Assembly (NCBI GenBank): GCA_001464355.1
Contig: LNEU01000033.1
Span: 186,001-250,000 of the forward strand
DNA from: Burkholderiales bacterium Ga0077544
Lineage (GTDB): Bacteria > Pseudomonadota > Gammaproteobacteria > Burkholderiales > Burkholderiaceae_D
DNA: 64,000 bases
Direction: 5' to 3'
Under the pieces are notes generated by a model. The model saw only the letters and a program-made list of their open reading frames with translations, was not told the DNA's origin and ran no database searches. Every line of letters begins with the position of its first letter. Position 1 is the first letter of the stretch. The position numbers and the translations under genes are program-made. Below, one piece after another: positions 41,369 to 50,650 of this stretch.

Positions 41369-42181
41369 ATGTCACGTCGTTCAGTTTTGCGTTTCGCTAC
41401 GGTAGCTTTGGCCGCTGCACTGGTTACACCATTCAGCTTTGCACAGCAGATCATCAAGTTGTCGACCACCACCAGCACTGAAAGCTCGGGCTTGCTGCCA
41501 TACATCCTGCCTGACTTCGAGGCCAAGACTAATTCCAAGGTACACGTGATCTCGGTCGGTACCGGCAAGGCATTAGAACTGGCAAAGAATGGCGACGTCG
41601 ATGTCACGTTGGTGCATGCGCGTACGCTGGAAGATAAATTTGTTGCAGACGGCCATGGCGTCGATCGCCGCGACGTGATGTACAACGACTTCATCATTGT
41701 CGGCCCGACTAGCGACCCCGCCGGCATCAAAGGCAGCAAGGATGTGTTGGCAGCGATGAAAAAAATTGCCGATAGCAAAGCAAAGTTCATTTCGCGTGGC
41801 GACAATTCCGGTACCGATGTCATGGAGAAAAAATACTGGAAAGAGGTAGGCTCACAACCACAAGGAAGTGCCTACGTATCAGCTGGTCTGGGTATGGGTG
41901 AAGTGTTGACGATGGCAGCCGAATTGCAGGCTTACACATTGACCGATCGCGCGACTTACGGTGCTTACCGTGCGAAAACCGGTTTGGTGGTTGCAGTAGA
42001 AGGCGATAAAAAGATGTTCAACCCTTACGGCGTAATTGCAGTCAATCCTGCCAAGTACCCGAGCATTAACTACAAGGGCGCGAAGCAACTTATCGATTAT
42101 CTGACGTCAGCCGAAGGTCAAAAGAAAATCGCTTCCTACAAAATCGAAGGTGAACAGTTGTTCTTCCCTTCAGCAAAATAA
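41369..42181 (+). CDS. Tungstate/oxyanion-binding periplasmic protein (TupA-like)
   Basis: 270 residues with a signal peptide (cleavage near FSFAQQ) and the TupA phosphate-loop-like motif LSTTTSTESSGLL at 31-43. The FISRGDNSGTDVMEKKYW segment near residue 138 is also diagnostic. TupA proteins bind tungstate very tightly and feed TupBC. No permease or ATPase gene follows within the window, so it either uses a distant TupBC or acts as a sensor. A strong AGGAGG site precedes ATG. Confidence 0.88.
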   Translation: MSRRSVLRFATVALAAALVTPFSFAQQIIKLSTTTSTESSGLLPYILPDFEAKTNSKVHVISVGTGKALELAKNGDVDVTLVHARTLEDKFVADGHGVDRRDVMYNDFIIVGPTSDPAGIKGSKDVLAAMKKIADSKAKFISRGDNSGTDVMEKKYWKEVGSQPQGSAYVSAGLGMGEVLTMAAELQAYTLTDRATYGAYRAKTGLVVAVEGDKKMFNPYGVIAVNPAKYPSINYKGAKQLIDYLTSAEGQKKIASYKIEGEQLFFPSAK

Positions 42182-42237
42182 TTCTTTCTACGCTGAAGCT
42201 GGGTCCAGCCAGAAATCCTTGCCTCGATTGAAAGCGA

Positions 42238-42262
42238 GCGCACACCATTCAATGGTGTGCGC
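42238..42262. repeat. Perfect 12-bp hairpin after tupA
   Basis: GCGCACACCATT and its exact complement around one central base (42250). No T-run follows, so it is not a standard terminator; it may stabilise the tupA 3' end or bind a protein. Confidence 0.6.
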
Positions 42263-42267
42263 AAATT

Positions 42268-42306
42268 AAAAAGCCTGATCGTAAATTTTTTACGGTCAGG
42301 CTTTTT
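42268..42306. terminator. Terminator after tupA (bidirectional)
   Basis: AAAAAGCCTGA pairs with TCAGGCTTTTT with an inner CGTAAA/TTTACG extension. A/T tracts flank both sides; it may serve tupA and the convergent mgtC-like gene. Confidence 0.75.
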
Positions 42307-42335
42307 GCATAAACGCTATGCGTGCAGTCACAAAC

Positions 42336-42848
42336 TTAATTTGCTCTCTCGATACGAGTAGAAACTTCCTTGTCCTTGTGTGACATGGCACGACGCAACA
42401 CCGCCAAAATAAACAGCGCAAACAAGGTACTCAAAATTGCCGTCGATTCGCGCCCCATACCTGCGGCTACACCTATCGCCGCGGTGAGCCAGATGCTGGC
42501 AGCGGTGGTCAATCCCTTGATTTCCTGCTCCTGACTCAATTTGATAATTGCGCCTGCGCCAAGGAAGCCGACACCTGTGATCACGCCTTGCAACACGCGG
42601 CTAAGATCTGCCGGGGTGATGCCCGCTTCCAAAGGCACCAGTACAAACAGTGCGGCGCCGAGTGCGACCAACATGTGCGTGCGGAAGCCGGCCGAGTTGC
42701 CGCGGCTTTCACGTTCATAACCGAGCAGGCCGCCCAGCACGACTGCGACCAGCAGGCGCACGCATACGCGCGTCACTTGCGCAGGGTCGCTGATATCCGA
42801 GAATTCTTCACGCACGGTTTGTGCTACTTCTATCCACCATGCATTCAT
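42336..42848 (-). CDS. MgtC/SapB-family membrane protein
   Basis: 170 residues with the MgtC signature ([20 protein letters not shown] near residue 38) and about four to five membrane helices. SapB-like members are common and their role varies; MgtC itself binds AtpB and affects growth at low Mg2+. The long cytoplasmic C-terminal domain of virulence MgtC is absent, so this is the short SapB type. No Mg2+ leader element is recognised upstream. Confidence 0.85.
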   Translation of the reverse strand: MNAWWIEVAQTVREEFSDISDPAQVTRVCVRLLVAVVLGGLLGYERESRGNSAGFRTHMLVALGAALFVLVPLEAGITPADLSRVLQGVITGVGFLGAGAIIKLSQEQEIKGLTTAASIWLTAAIGVAAGMGRESTAILSTLFALFILAVLRRAMSHKDKEVSTRIERAN

Positions 42849-42950
42849 GGGTTTGTCCCTGTCTTTTTTCTTGTCAGCATTTCTTTACGCGATCTTGATG
42901 TTGGCTGTGCCACAGTCTTGAGAACGCAGTCGGGATACAGATTTTCAGGC

Positions 42951-42982
42951 AAAACAAAACCCGCGCTATCGCTAGGCGGGTT
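42951..42982 (-). terminator. Rho-independent terminator of the 43001 lipoprotein gene
   Basis: AACCCGC pairs with GCGGGTT (42958-42982); on the minus strand TTGTTTT follows. Confidence 0.75.
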
Positions 42983-43000
42983 GCGTAAGTAATAGAAAAA

Positions 43001-43306
43001 TTACGGTTTCTTTTCGACTGGCTCGGGGGTCGAGTGATTGTTGGCCTGACCTGACAGCGGCATGTCTGTTGACTCTTGCTGCTTGGTCAATTCTTTGGCA
43101 TCGGTTTGTGCCGGACCGCTGGCGTTGCCGCTGCTGGATGTGCTGTCAGGCGTGGCAGGCAATGTAGCGTCCGATGGTGGCAGCGCACTTTGTGGTGCGG
43201 CGACCGAGCCATCCGTGGTTGGGGCAACGGGTGCCTCTGCTTTTTTACATCCGATCAGCAGTATCGCGAGAAAAGCGGAAACAAATAGGGAGCGGGTAAA
43301 AAACAT
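43001..43306 (-). CDS. Small Ala/Pro/Ser-rich lipoprotein
   Basis: 101 residues. A signal with lipobox LIGC (Cys20) precedes a low-complexity Ala/Pro/Ser/Thr region with KKAEAPVAP and repeated short acidic/polar stretches. No domain is recognised. It is likely an envelope lipoprotein with a disordered spacer. Between this gene and the next one on the right (43307-43640) is a ~330-base gap without a convincing gene; a weak 64-codon frame there is not supported. Confidence 0.7.
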   Translation of the reverse strand: MFFTRSLFVSAFLAILLIGCKKAEAPVAPTTDGSVAAPQSALPPSDATLPATPDSTSSSGNASGPAQTDAKELTKQQESTDMPLSGQANNHSTPEPVEKKP

Positions 43307-43640
43307 AGGACCTCCTGTGGTTGATTGGCCAAGTCATTGTAGTGAGCGAATCGCTGGATGGTAAGGCTTATTTTACGGAATGAACAAGAAGATGCTGCTT
43401 TGCAAAAATTACAATCAAAATGCCTGCGCAATTTGCAAAACCTGTGAAGAAATGCCGGGCGATTGGCAATCGCAATCAGCGTTTGTCACATTTGAAAAAT
43501 TGAATCGCGTGAGGAAGTTGAACAATCGCGGTGGCCGACCTCAATATTCGATTCACGTTATCCTGTCAGTCTAGTTCTCGCCTGCGCGCAAGGTCGCCGT
43601 GGCGGGATTGCAACCATGCATCGCTTACAGATTGTCGCTC

Positions 43641-44642
43641 ATGAAATCCCTGAAAAATATCCCACTTTCCGTTTTGGATTTATCGCCGATTCTGGTCGGC
43701 GGTACGCCGGCCGATGCGTTTCATCGTTCACTGGATTTGGCGCAGCGCGTCGAAAAACTCGGCTACAACCGCTACTGGCTGGCTGAACATCACAGCATGC
43801 CCGGCATTGCCAGCGCCGCAACGTCGGTGGTGATGGCTTATGTCGCAGGCGGCACCTCGACCATCCGGATCGGCTCCGGCGGCATCATGTTGCCGAATCA
43901 CGCGCCACTGGTGATCGCCGAGCAATTCGGCACGCTCGCTTCACTGTATCCGGGACGTATCGATCTGGGGCTGGGCCGTGCGCCGGGATCGAATCAGGCG
44001 ACTGCACGTGCGCTGCGCCGCGAGATCAGCGACGATGGCAGTGAGTTTCCGCGCCAGTTGAATGAGCTGCGCGCCTTCCTCCAACCGAGCGGCGACGACG
44101 CGCCGGTGCAGGCTATTCCCGGCGAAGGTCTGGATATTCCAATCTGGTTATTGGGGTCGAGCAGCTACAGCGCACAACTCGCCGGCCATCTGGGTTTGCC
44201 GTTTGCATTTGCCGGACAATTTTCACCCGACTATATGCTGACCGCGCTGAACTTGTATCGTCAAACCTTCCGTCCGTCGGCAAGTCTGGATGCGCCGTAT
44301 GCGATGGTAGGCGTCAATATTTTCGCGGCGGATAGCGATGCAGAGGCGCAGCGTCTGGCGACGTCGCAACAACAAATGCATCTGGGTTTGGTGCGCGGCA
44401 AGCCGGGCAAATTGCCGCCACCTGTGGAGAATATGGATGACGCATGGTTGCCGCACGAGCGGGTCTCGGTCGAGTCGATGTTGCGCGCGTCCATCATTGG
44501 CAATGCAGCGACCGTCAAAGAAAAACTCAATGGCTTTTTAGAGACCACGCAAGCCGATGAAATCATCATCAATACGATGGTGTTCGATCATGCCGCACGC
44601 GCACACTCATATGAAATCGTGGCTGACGTATGGCAGTCATAA
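43641..44642 (+). CDS. Luciferase-like flavin-dependent monooxygenase
   Basis: A 333-residue LLM-class (TIM-barrel) oxidoreductase of the MsnO8/YhbW-like branch that uses reduced flavin. The start opens with [18 protein letters not shown], and the conserved [20 protein letters not shown] and [19 protein letters not shown] segments follow. I chose the ATG at 43641; a start at 43599 adds an unlikely leader. Substrate unknown. It is followed by tesB with an 80-base gap. Confidence 0.85.
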   Translation: MKSLKNIPLSVLDLSPILVGGTPADAFHRSLDLAQRVEKLGYNRYWLAEHHSMPGIASAATSVVMAYVAGGTSTIRIGSGGIMLPNHAPLVIAEQFGTLASLYPGRIDLGLGRAPGSNQATARALRREISDDGSEFPRQLNELRAFLQPSGDDAPVQAIPGEGLDIPIWLLGSSSYSAQLAGHLGLPFAFAGQFSPDYMLTALNLYRQTFRPSASLDAPYAMVGVNIFAADSDAEAQRLATSQQQMHLGLVRGKPGKLPPPVENMDDAWLPHERVSVESMLRASIIGNAATVKEKLNGFLETTQADEIIINTMVFDHAARAHSYEIVADVWQS

Positions 44643-44722
44643 ACGCAGCACTACCCAGCTCATCCGATCTCATAGGATGAACATGCGCAACTATCTATCA
44701 ATACCGCCAACGCGTCCTGAAC

Positions 44723-45586
44723 ATGCCGGATAAAACGCTCTATAACACGGAAGAAATTGTCCGTTTACTGAAACCGGAGCAGATCGGCCCGGATCAATTC
44801 GTCGGGCAAAGCCATTTTATGGGCAGCCCGAATATTTTTGGCGGCCAGACACTGGGGCAATCGCTGTATGCGGCCGGCATCACGGTGCCGGGCCGACGGC
44901 CGCATTCCATGCATGCGATGTTCCTGCTGCCGGGCAACCATCAATTGCCGGTTGAGTATGAAGTCGAGCGCGTGCGCGATGGCGGCACCTTCAGTACGCG
45001 CCGCGTGGTTGCTACGCAAGAAGGACGGCGCATCTTTGTGATGTCGGCCTCGTTTCAAGTAGATGAAGAAGGGCTGTCACATCAAAAGCCTGCGCCGCCC
45101 ATGAACGATCCGGACACGCTGCCGTCCAGCCTCAAGATATGGCAAGAGCGTGGCATTTCCAGCGGTCGTGCATTTCAGCCTGTACCTGTGGATTTTCGTA
45201 CCAATCGCGATGACACGCTTTTCGGCGGCCAAGTCGCATCGGCGACGCGCAATGTCTGGGTGCGCGCCCCGCTGCCGCTGGATGACGATCCGCTGATGCA
45301 CGACGCACTGTTCGCCTATGTATCCGATTACGGCTTCCTGTGGACTGCGCTGCAGCCGCACGGCATACGCATGGATGATCCGCGGCTGCAGATCGCCAGT
45401 CTGGATCACTCGATCTGGTTTCACCGCCCCTTGCGCATGGATCAATGGTTGCTGTTTGCGATGGAAAGCCCGAACGCCTCCGGCGGCCGCGGACTGTGCT
45501 TTGCGCATATCTATGACCGCGATGGTGTGCTGATGGCGAGTGCGACGCAAGAAGGTTTGATACGTTTGCGGGAAAATAAAAAGTGA
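44723..45586 (+). CDS. tesB: Acyl-CoA thioesterase II
   Basis: A 287-residue double-hotdog thioesterase that hydrolyses medium/long acyl-CoA. The first hotdog has FGGQTLGQSLYAAGITVPGR, and the second has LDHSIWFHRPLRMDQWLLF with the catalytic Asp near residue 233. Length equals that of E. coli TesB (about 286). Its stop overlaps the start of the PAP2 gene (GTGA), so they are coupled. Confidence 0.93.
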   Translation: MPDKTLYNTEEIVRLLKPEQIGPDQFVGQSHFMGSPNIFGGQTLGQSLYAAGITVPGRRPHSMHAMFLLPGNHQLPVEYEVERVRDGGTFSTRRVVATQEGRRIFVMSASFQVDEEGLSHQKPAPPMNDPDTLPSSLKIWQERGISSGRAFQPVPVDFRTNRDDTLFGGQVASATRNVWVRAPLPLDDDPLMHDALFAYVSDYGFLWTALQPHGIRMDDPRLQIASLDHSIWFHRPLRMDQWLLFAMESPNASGGRGLCFAHIYDRDGVLMASATQEGLIRLRENKK

Positions 45587-46287
45587 AGAGTGCGTATAGC
45601 CGTTTTGCATCGATCAATGTGATCGGATTGCTGTTGTCGGGTTTGCTGTTTACCTGGTTGTCACGCGACGGCACGGTGGATTTTTGGGCGGCGCATCTGT
45701 TTTTCGATACCGCCACCCAGCAATTTCCTTTGCGTATTGCGCGCGGCCTGGATTTCTGGGGGCACACTGTCCTCAAGGCCATTACGGTGTGGGCATGGGT
45801 CTTATGTATAGCGTTGGCGATTGCGAGCAACTGGCTTGCGTTGCTGCGCCCATGGCGGCGTGCGCTGACGGTGTTTGTCGTGATGGCCGGTTGTGCAGCC
45901 TTTGTCGTGCAGACGCTGAAAGGGGGCAGCGGGCATTCCTGTCCGTGGGATATCAATACCTTCGGCGGTCAGGCAATCTGGTTTCCATTATTTGAAAGCG
46001 TGGATAAGGTGATCGGGCCTGGGCATTGCTGGCCAGGCGGGCATGCATCTGCCGGCTTTGCAATTATTGCGGGTTACTTTGCGCTGAGAGAGAGTGGGCG
46101 CCAACTTGCACGCTGGGTGTTGGTGATCGGCATGACCTTTGGCATAGTCATGAGCCTGGTGCAAATGGCGCGCGGCGCACACTTTTTGTCGCACAATCTG
46201 TGGAGTTTATGGCTGGTGTGGGCGACGTGTTTTGTGATCGATCTTGGGTTGCACCTGCTTCAAAACAGGAAAAATTCGGCGGGCTAA
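45583..46287 (+). CDS. PAP2-family membrane phosphatase
   Basis: A 234-residue inner-membrane protein with about six helices. Phosphatase motifs are C2-like HCWPGGHASAGFA at about 147-159 and C3-like ARGAHFLSHNLWSLWL near residue 190. Substrates in the family include undecaprenyl pyrophosphate, lipid A phosphates and phosphatidic acid. The GTG start overlaps tesB, so an acyl-lipid link is possible but unproved. Confidence 0.85.
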   Translation: MKSAYSRFASINVIGLLLSGLLFTWLSRDGTVDFWAAHLFFDTATQQFPLRIARGLDFWGHTVLKAITVWAWVLCIALAIASNWLALLRPWRRALTVFVVMAGCAAFVVQTLKGGSGHSCPWDINTFGGQAIWFPLFESVDKVIGPGHCWPGGHASAGFAIIAGYFALRESGRQLARWVLVIGMTFGIVMSLVQMARGAHFLSHNLWSLWLVWATCFVIDLGLHLLQNRKNSAG

Positions 46288-46356
46288 GCACAAACTTCAA
46301 GTATTAACTTCAAGCACCAGCCGTAAGCGCAGAGCTTATTTGCAAATCCAGCTATT

Positions 46357-46722
46357 TCAAGGCGGGATTTTTTCTGTACTCGCCTTGGCCGCAGCCTCTT
46401 CTTCATCCTGCCGCAAGTGGCGACGATCCAGCCACCACGCCAACACCGGCAACACTAGAAAACCGCCCGGTGCGACAAACAGCACCATGTAGGGACTCAG
46501 TTCCACCAGCTTGTGCAAATGCACCTTGATGCGCTTGCGATCAAGGTCAGTCCAGCGATAACCGTTACGTTGCTTCATCAATAACGGTAACAGGCCGCGC
46601 ATCTGTGTCATCTCGTCCCACAGACGCACGCGCTCCCGATTCTGCAGCGCCCAGGCGCTATATGCAGATTTTTGCACGACGCGAAAAGGCAGGACAACGA
46701 CAGAGATGATTCGGTGAGGCAC
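46357..46722 (-). CDS. Small protein, possibly LETM1-like
   Basis: 121 residues with basic helical N-terminal half and one hydrophobic segment (about residues 75-98: LSPYMVLFVAPGGFLVLPVL), then a charged tail WWLDRRHLRQDEEEAAAK. The hydrophobic segment resembles the membrane-anchored part of LETM1-type proteins. No better assignment is visible. Monocistronic. Confidence 0.6.
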   Translation of the reverse strand: MPHRIISVVVLPFRVVQKSAYSAWALQNRERVRLWDEMTQMRGLLPLLMKQRNGYRWTDLDRKRIKVHLHKLVELSPYMVLFVAPGGFLVLPVLAWWLDRRHLRQDEEEAAAKASTEKIPP

Positions 46723-46828
46723 GGGAGATCCGGAAAGGAGAAGCGAATCCTGATTTTACGCGAAGCTACTGTTGCCAGTCAGAAAACCTGCGTATGCGTC
46801 CGTTGTTGTTTCTTGCCGGTCAAAGTGC

Positions 46829-47188
46829 TTACTTCAAGTCGATCACCATTTCAAAACCGCCGAAGATCATGCGCTTGCCATCAAAGGGCATCTTGTCCGG
46901 CGACATGTCAGCGACACGCGGATCTTTCATCACTTTGTCGTTGACTTCGTCGCGGTGTTCGCGTGAACGATAAACGATCCACGCAAAGATCACCGTTTCG
47001 TCATCCTTCAAATCCACGCTTTGCGGAAATGACGTGAGCTTGCCTGGCTTGACGTCGTCCGCTACACATTCCCGGTATTCAAGCGCGCCGTATTCCTTCC
47101 AGATCAAACCAAACTTGTGAGCGAATTCTTTGTACTGATCAATATTGTTTTTCGGTACAGGGACAACGAAGCCGTCTACGTAAGCCAT
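46829..47188 (-). CDS. DUF1428 family protein
   Basis: 119 residues matching the YbaA-like DUF1428 dimeric alpha/beta-barrel family (MAYVDGFVVPVPKNNIDQY start; ADDVKPGKLTSFPQSV and DPRVADMSPDKMPFDGKRM). Biochemical function is not established. A GGAG site precedes the start. The gap to the divergent DUF2061 gene contains a Fur-like site. Confidence 0.88.
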   Translation of the reverse strand: MAYVDGFVVPVPKNNIDQYKEFAHKFGLIWKEYGALEYRECVADDVKPGKLTSFPQSVDLKDDETVIFAWIVYRSREHRDEVNDKVMKDPRVADMSPDKMPFDGKRMIFGGFEMVIDLK

Positions 47189-47324
47189 GGGATTCTCCTT
47201 GAGTCGTCATGCGGTTTCATTCGACTTCGGGATAATGGGACAGTTCGGCAATAGTGATGAGAAGTTTTATTCGACAATAGTCGCGCGCTATTACTTCTTT
47301 CAATTTAATCAAATTGCTTGATTT

Positions 47325-47343
47325 AATGAGAATGATTATTCTT
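47325..47343 (+). promoter_or_regulatory. Possible Fur box before the DUF2061 gene
   Basis: AATGAGAATGATTATTCTT contains the inverted repeat AGAAT-4-ATTCT, similar to iron-regulator sites. It lies 43 bases before the DUF2061 start and 137 bases from the DUF1428 start. Confidence 0.45.
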
Positions 47344-47385
47344 TGATCCAAGGCCTCAGGCATCGGCTATCAAGAAAGGTTAATC

Positions 47386-47652
47386 ATGGTCACCGCAGCA
47401 AAAACCACCAGTCAAATCGGCATGCACATGGGTGTCGCGTTCGGCATCATGTATGTCTTCACCGGTTCGCTTGCGCTGGGTGGCGTGGCGGCCGTGCTTG
47501 AGCCCATCGTCAATGTGACCTTGCTGCCCTTGCATGACAAACTGTGGGAGCGCATACGGGCAAAAGTCGATGCACGTAAAGCGCAGGCGGCAACTGCGGC
47601 AGAAGACAGTCCTGTAAATCCTGTCGGGCCGAAACAGATGCAGGCGACGTAA
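47386..47652 (+). CDS. DUF2061 family membrane protein
   Basis: 88 residues. A hydrophobic N-terminal half (GMHMGVAFGIMYVFTGSLAL and GGVAAVLEPIVNVTLLPLHD) matches the DUF2061 pattern of a two-helix membrane protein with a basic tail. Function is unknown. The Fur-like site upstream suggests iron control. A strong terminator follows. Confidence 0.8.
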   Translation: MVTAAKTTSQIGMHMGVAFGIMYVFTGSLALGGVAAVLEPIVNVTLLPLHDKLWERIRAKVDARKAQAATAAEDSPVNPVGPKQMQAT

Positions 47653-47706
47653 ACACGCTTGCGCGCTGAACATCGCATCTGCGCTGGGTTGAATCGACAC
47701 ATTCAT

Positions 47707-47742
47707 GAAAAAGCCGCTGAAAAAATCAGCGGCTTTTTCATG
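47707..47742 (+). terminator. Rho-independent terminator of the DUF2061 gene
   Basis: GAAAAAGCCGCTGA pairs exactly with TCAGCGGCTTTTTC around five A residues. Confidence 0.9.
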
Positions 47743-47881
47743 TCTGCAGTTGGCACAGATCAAGGCCGCAATGCGCGCCGGCCAAAGTCCGCACGTTTTC
47801 GCCTCAGCTATCGGATAATACGCAACTATTGCCTTGCGTCGCGCAGACGCAAGCCCTCTTGATGCCTTGCGGAGTTTGTTC

Positions 47882-48862
47882 ATGAAAATCGCGATTCTTG
47901 ATGACTATCAGGATTGTGTACGCCAGCTTGATTGCTTCTCGCTGCTGCATGAGCATGAGGTCAAGATATTCACCAATAGTGCACGTGGCGTGGGTCAACT
48001 GGCGATACGCCTGGCTTCCTTTGATGCGCTGGTTTTGATACGCGAACGCACGACCTTGTTGCGCCCCCTTCTGGACAAATTACCCAAGCTCAAACTGATT
48101 GCGCAAACCGGCAAGGTCAGCGGCCACATCGATCTGGCTGCGGCTGCGGCCCGCAATATCGTGATCACCGAAGGGGTTGGCGATCCGACCGCGCCGGCTG
48201 AATTGACATGGGCCCTGATCATGGCGGCGACGCGCAAGCTGCCGCAATACATCAACAACCTGAAAGACGGGTTGTGGCAAATCGCGTCTACTTCGCCGAC
48301 ACGTAACACGCTCGGAACGGTACTGAAAGGCCGGACACTGGGCATCTTCGGCTATGGCCGTATCGGTCGCATGGTGGCTGCTTACGGCAAGGCATTCGGC
48401 ATGCATGTTTTGGTATGGGGGCGTGACGCAAGTCGCGCAGCGGCGGTGCAGGATGGTTATCAGGCCGCGACATCGAAGGAAGAATTTTTCAGTACGGCCG
48501 ACGTGATTTCCCTTCATCTGCGCCTGAACGATGTCACGCGCGGCATCGTGACAGCCGATGATCTGGCGCAGATGAAGTCGTCGGCATTATTCGTCAACAC
48601 CAGTCGCGCCGAACTGGTGGCTACCGATGCATTGCAAGCAGCACTGGAGCAAGGTTGTCCCGGTTTTGCCGCGCTGGATGTGTACGAGAATGAACCGCTG
48701 TCACCTGCATCGCCACTGCTGAGAATGGAAAACGTGCTGGCGTCGCCGCATCTCGGCTATGTGGAAAAGGATAGCTACGAAATTTATTTTCGCAGCGCAT
48801 TCCAGAACATCCTCGATTACGCCAATGGCACGCCAAGGAACGTCGTGCAAACATCGTCGTGA
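47882..48862 (+). CDS. D-isomer-specific 2-hydroxyacid dehydrogenase
   Basis: 326 residues. The NAD(H) motif FGYGRIG is at 156-162. The catalytic triad is present: Arg in NTSRAELV, Glu in YENEPL, His in SPHLGYV. The ATG at 47882 has GGAG upstream and starts MKIAILDDYQD, the usual form; a longer frame from 47834 does not. It resembles the phosphoglycerate/lactate-type group; the substrate cannot be told. Monocistronic, followed by a MOSC gene. Confidence 0.88.
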   Translation: MKIAILDDYQDCVRQLDCFSLLHEHEVKIFTNSARGVGQLAIRLASFDALVLIRERTTLLRPLLDKLPKLKLIAQTGKVSGHIDLAAAAARNIVITEGVGDPTAPAELTWALIMAATRKLPQYINNLKDGLWQIASTSPTRNTLGTVLKGRTLGIFGYGRIGRMVAAYGKAFGMHVLVWGRDASRAAAVQDGYQAATSKEEFFSTADVISLHLRLNDVTRGIVTADDLAQMKSSALFVNTSRAELVATDALQAALEQGCPGFAALDVYENEPLSPASPLLRMENVLASPHLGYVEKDSYEIYFRSAFQNILDYANGTPRNVVQTSS

Positions 48863-48909
48863 ATGGATGATGAAATTGCCTGTGAAAAATTGCGCCTGAA
48901 AAATCGTCG

Positions 48910-49503
48910 ATGAAAATTATCAGTATCAACGTTGCGACTGTAGGCAATTTGTTTGTGACGGAAGCAGGTGAAGTACCGCGTCGCGTGCCGACCGCATTCG
49001 ACAAGAAGCCGGTCGCGGCAGCAGTGCGTGTAACCCGACTGGGCCTGACTGGCGATGAGCAAGCGGATCTCGCGGCGAACGGTGGTATCAACAAGGCGGT
49101 GTATGCATATCCATCCGAACACTATGCATTTTGGTCGGCGCAGCGTCTGGCCGCATTGAAACGCGATGTGCTTTTGTCACCTGGTGCAATGGGCGAAAAT
49201 CTGACGATCAGCGGTTTGCTGGAAGATGCAGTGTGGGTCGGCGATCAACTGCAGATGGGCGATGCCGTATTCCAGGTGACAGAACCGCGCGTACCCTGCT
49301 TCAAGTTCAATGTGCGTATGGGTTTCAGTCATGCCGGCAAGGCGATGATCCAGAGTGGCGCGACCGGATTTTTCTTGCGCGTATTGAAGGAAGGCACGAT
49401 CAGTGCAGGCGATGCGATTACATTGATCGCCGGACCCCGCAAGCTAACGATTCAGCAAATTAACGAACAGCGTCGGAACGGTCCCCAGCAGGATCTTTTT
49501 TAG
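48910..49503 (+). CDS. MOSC-domain protein (YiiM type)
   Basis: A 197-residue MOSC protein. The family binds molybdenum cofactor and serves in reductive detoxification, as YiiM does. The signatures ADLAANGGINKAVYAYPSEH and PGAMGENLTISGL are clear, and the Cys-containing EPRVPCFKFNVRMG follows at about 125-138. Its 3' end overlaps the convergent 49460 gene by 44 bases. Confidence 0.9.
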   Translation: MKIISINVATVGNLFVTEAGEVPRRVPTAFDKKPVAAAVRVTRLGLTGDEQADLAANGGINKAVYAYPSEHYAFWSAQRLAALKRDVLLSPGAMGENLTISGLLEDAVWVGDQLQMGDAVFQVTEPRVPCFKFNVRMGFSHAGKAMIQSGATGFFLRVLKEGTISAGDAITLIAGPRKLTIQQINEQRRNGPQQDLF

Positions 49504-50233
49504 TTTGCGGCAAGATCGTTGCAGTCGTGCTCGCCAGATGCGCACTGCCCCATAACTTGGCCCAGCCCGGCGGCCATGGCAAAGGCGGGCCGGCATATTC
49601 GGGCACGCCACGTCGTACCGGTATTACTGGCAGCGCATCGGGGATGCGGCCATCTTGTTTATCCCAGCCGAGCGAGAACGTGTAATCAGGCAGCAAGGCT
49701 GTGCATACCAGATCGAACCACGCCGCGTGATCTTCATCGCGGCCGAGTGCTTGCGCCATGCCTGCCGGATCGAACTGCGCCAAAGTGCTGGCCAACTCTT
49801 CCGGCGTTTCTCCAGGCGCATCGCCCCAGCCCATGACAGGATTGCAGTTGTATTCGGCACCTGAGCCGTACCAGCCTTCACGCCATGGACGTTCCATCCA
49901 GTTGCGCGGGCCGGTGAACAAATGCCAGCGCCAGTGCAGGCCGGATGGTTTTGGCCAGCTATATAAATACAGCCGTTGATAACCGGCTTGATGCAGCTTG
50001 CGCACCATCGCCATCAATCGTGCGTGCGGCATGGGATCGGGCGGCGCGCGGCGAAACAGGATGGGTTCGCCATCCGCGTGCTGTACTTCGTCGGTAGATA
50101 AATTCAAATCGAGTGTGCGCATCTCGTTGCCGAAACGCGCAGCAATCCACCCCGTCATCAGGTTGACGGTCGTGATTACGCCATAACCACGATGGCGATG
50201 AAAAATCACGGTTCCCGGAGCGATAGGTTTCAT
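49460..50233 (-). CDS. Hypothetical protein rich in Trp/Pro
   Basis: 257 residues, unrecognised. The N-terminus (about 6-45: GTVIFHRHRGYGVITTVNL) resembles a small RNA-polymerase-binding-like beta domain such as CarD/TRCF, though this is weak. The centre is unusually Trp- and Pro-rich (LHWRWHLFTGPRNWMERPW). It is antisense-overlapped with the MOSC gene at its 3' end. Likely a real gene given its length and codon use. Confidence 0.65.
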   Translation of the reverse strand: MKPIAPGTVIFHRHRGYGVITTVNLMTGWIAARFGNEMRTLDLNLSTDEVQHADGEPILFRRAPPDPMPHARLMAMVRKLHQAGYQRLYLYSWPKPSGLHWRWHLFTGPRNWMERPWREGWYGSGAEYNCNPVMGWGDAPGETPEELASTLAQFDPAGMAQALGRDEDHAAWFDLVCTALLPDYTFSLGWDKQDGRIPDALPVIPVRRGVPEYAGPPLPWPPGWAKLWGSAHLASTTATILPQTKKDPAGDRSDAVR

Positions 50234-50650
50234 AGCTAAAACAATACGTTTAAAAATGTTGCGAGCCGGCGATAGTGTAACGGCATTTGTGCTGCACAGT
50301 CAGCGAGCGTTTTTTTCTAAAACGCCATGAAATGACGCAGAAATGTTACACAGAAAAGTAACAAATGACGTTGACATGGCGCTGGGCGTTTGACTCTTGC
50401 CCGCATCCGCTATTTCAGAGGCTGCCTGTGCGAGCTCAAACACTCGATGTGCGTGAGTATACCGTGTGCAAGCAGGCAGTCGCAGCGTGCCGCCATCGCA
50501 ATGACAGTTATAAAAGCACAAGATAATTTCGCTGGTCTGTAATTTGCTTATTGCCTATGTGCATTAATTAGGTGATCAAGTCGAGTATCAAGTCTCGCTC
50601 GAGTGCCGCTGTGGAGTGGCATCGAAAAATTACAGACCAGGGAGCTTCAA
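50234..50650. other. 417-base gap before the Cache-CheW gene
   Basis: No convincing gene. It contains the inverted repeat TGTTAC-8-GTAACA (50344-50363) and a longer imperfect stem whose arms include CTGCCTG (50422-50428) and CAGGCAG (50473-50479). These may form regulatory RNA or operator structure. No flagellar sigma-28 promoter is evident. Confidence 0.4.

Noticed and set aside
43380-43574. 64-codon frame between the 43001 and 43641 genes, with Cys-rich start
   Set aside because: No ribosome site, no known motif and an abrupt end; insufficient support.
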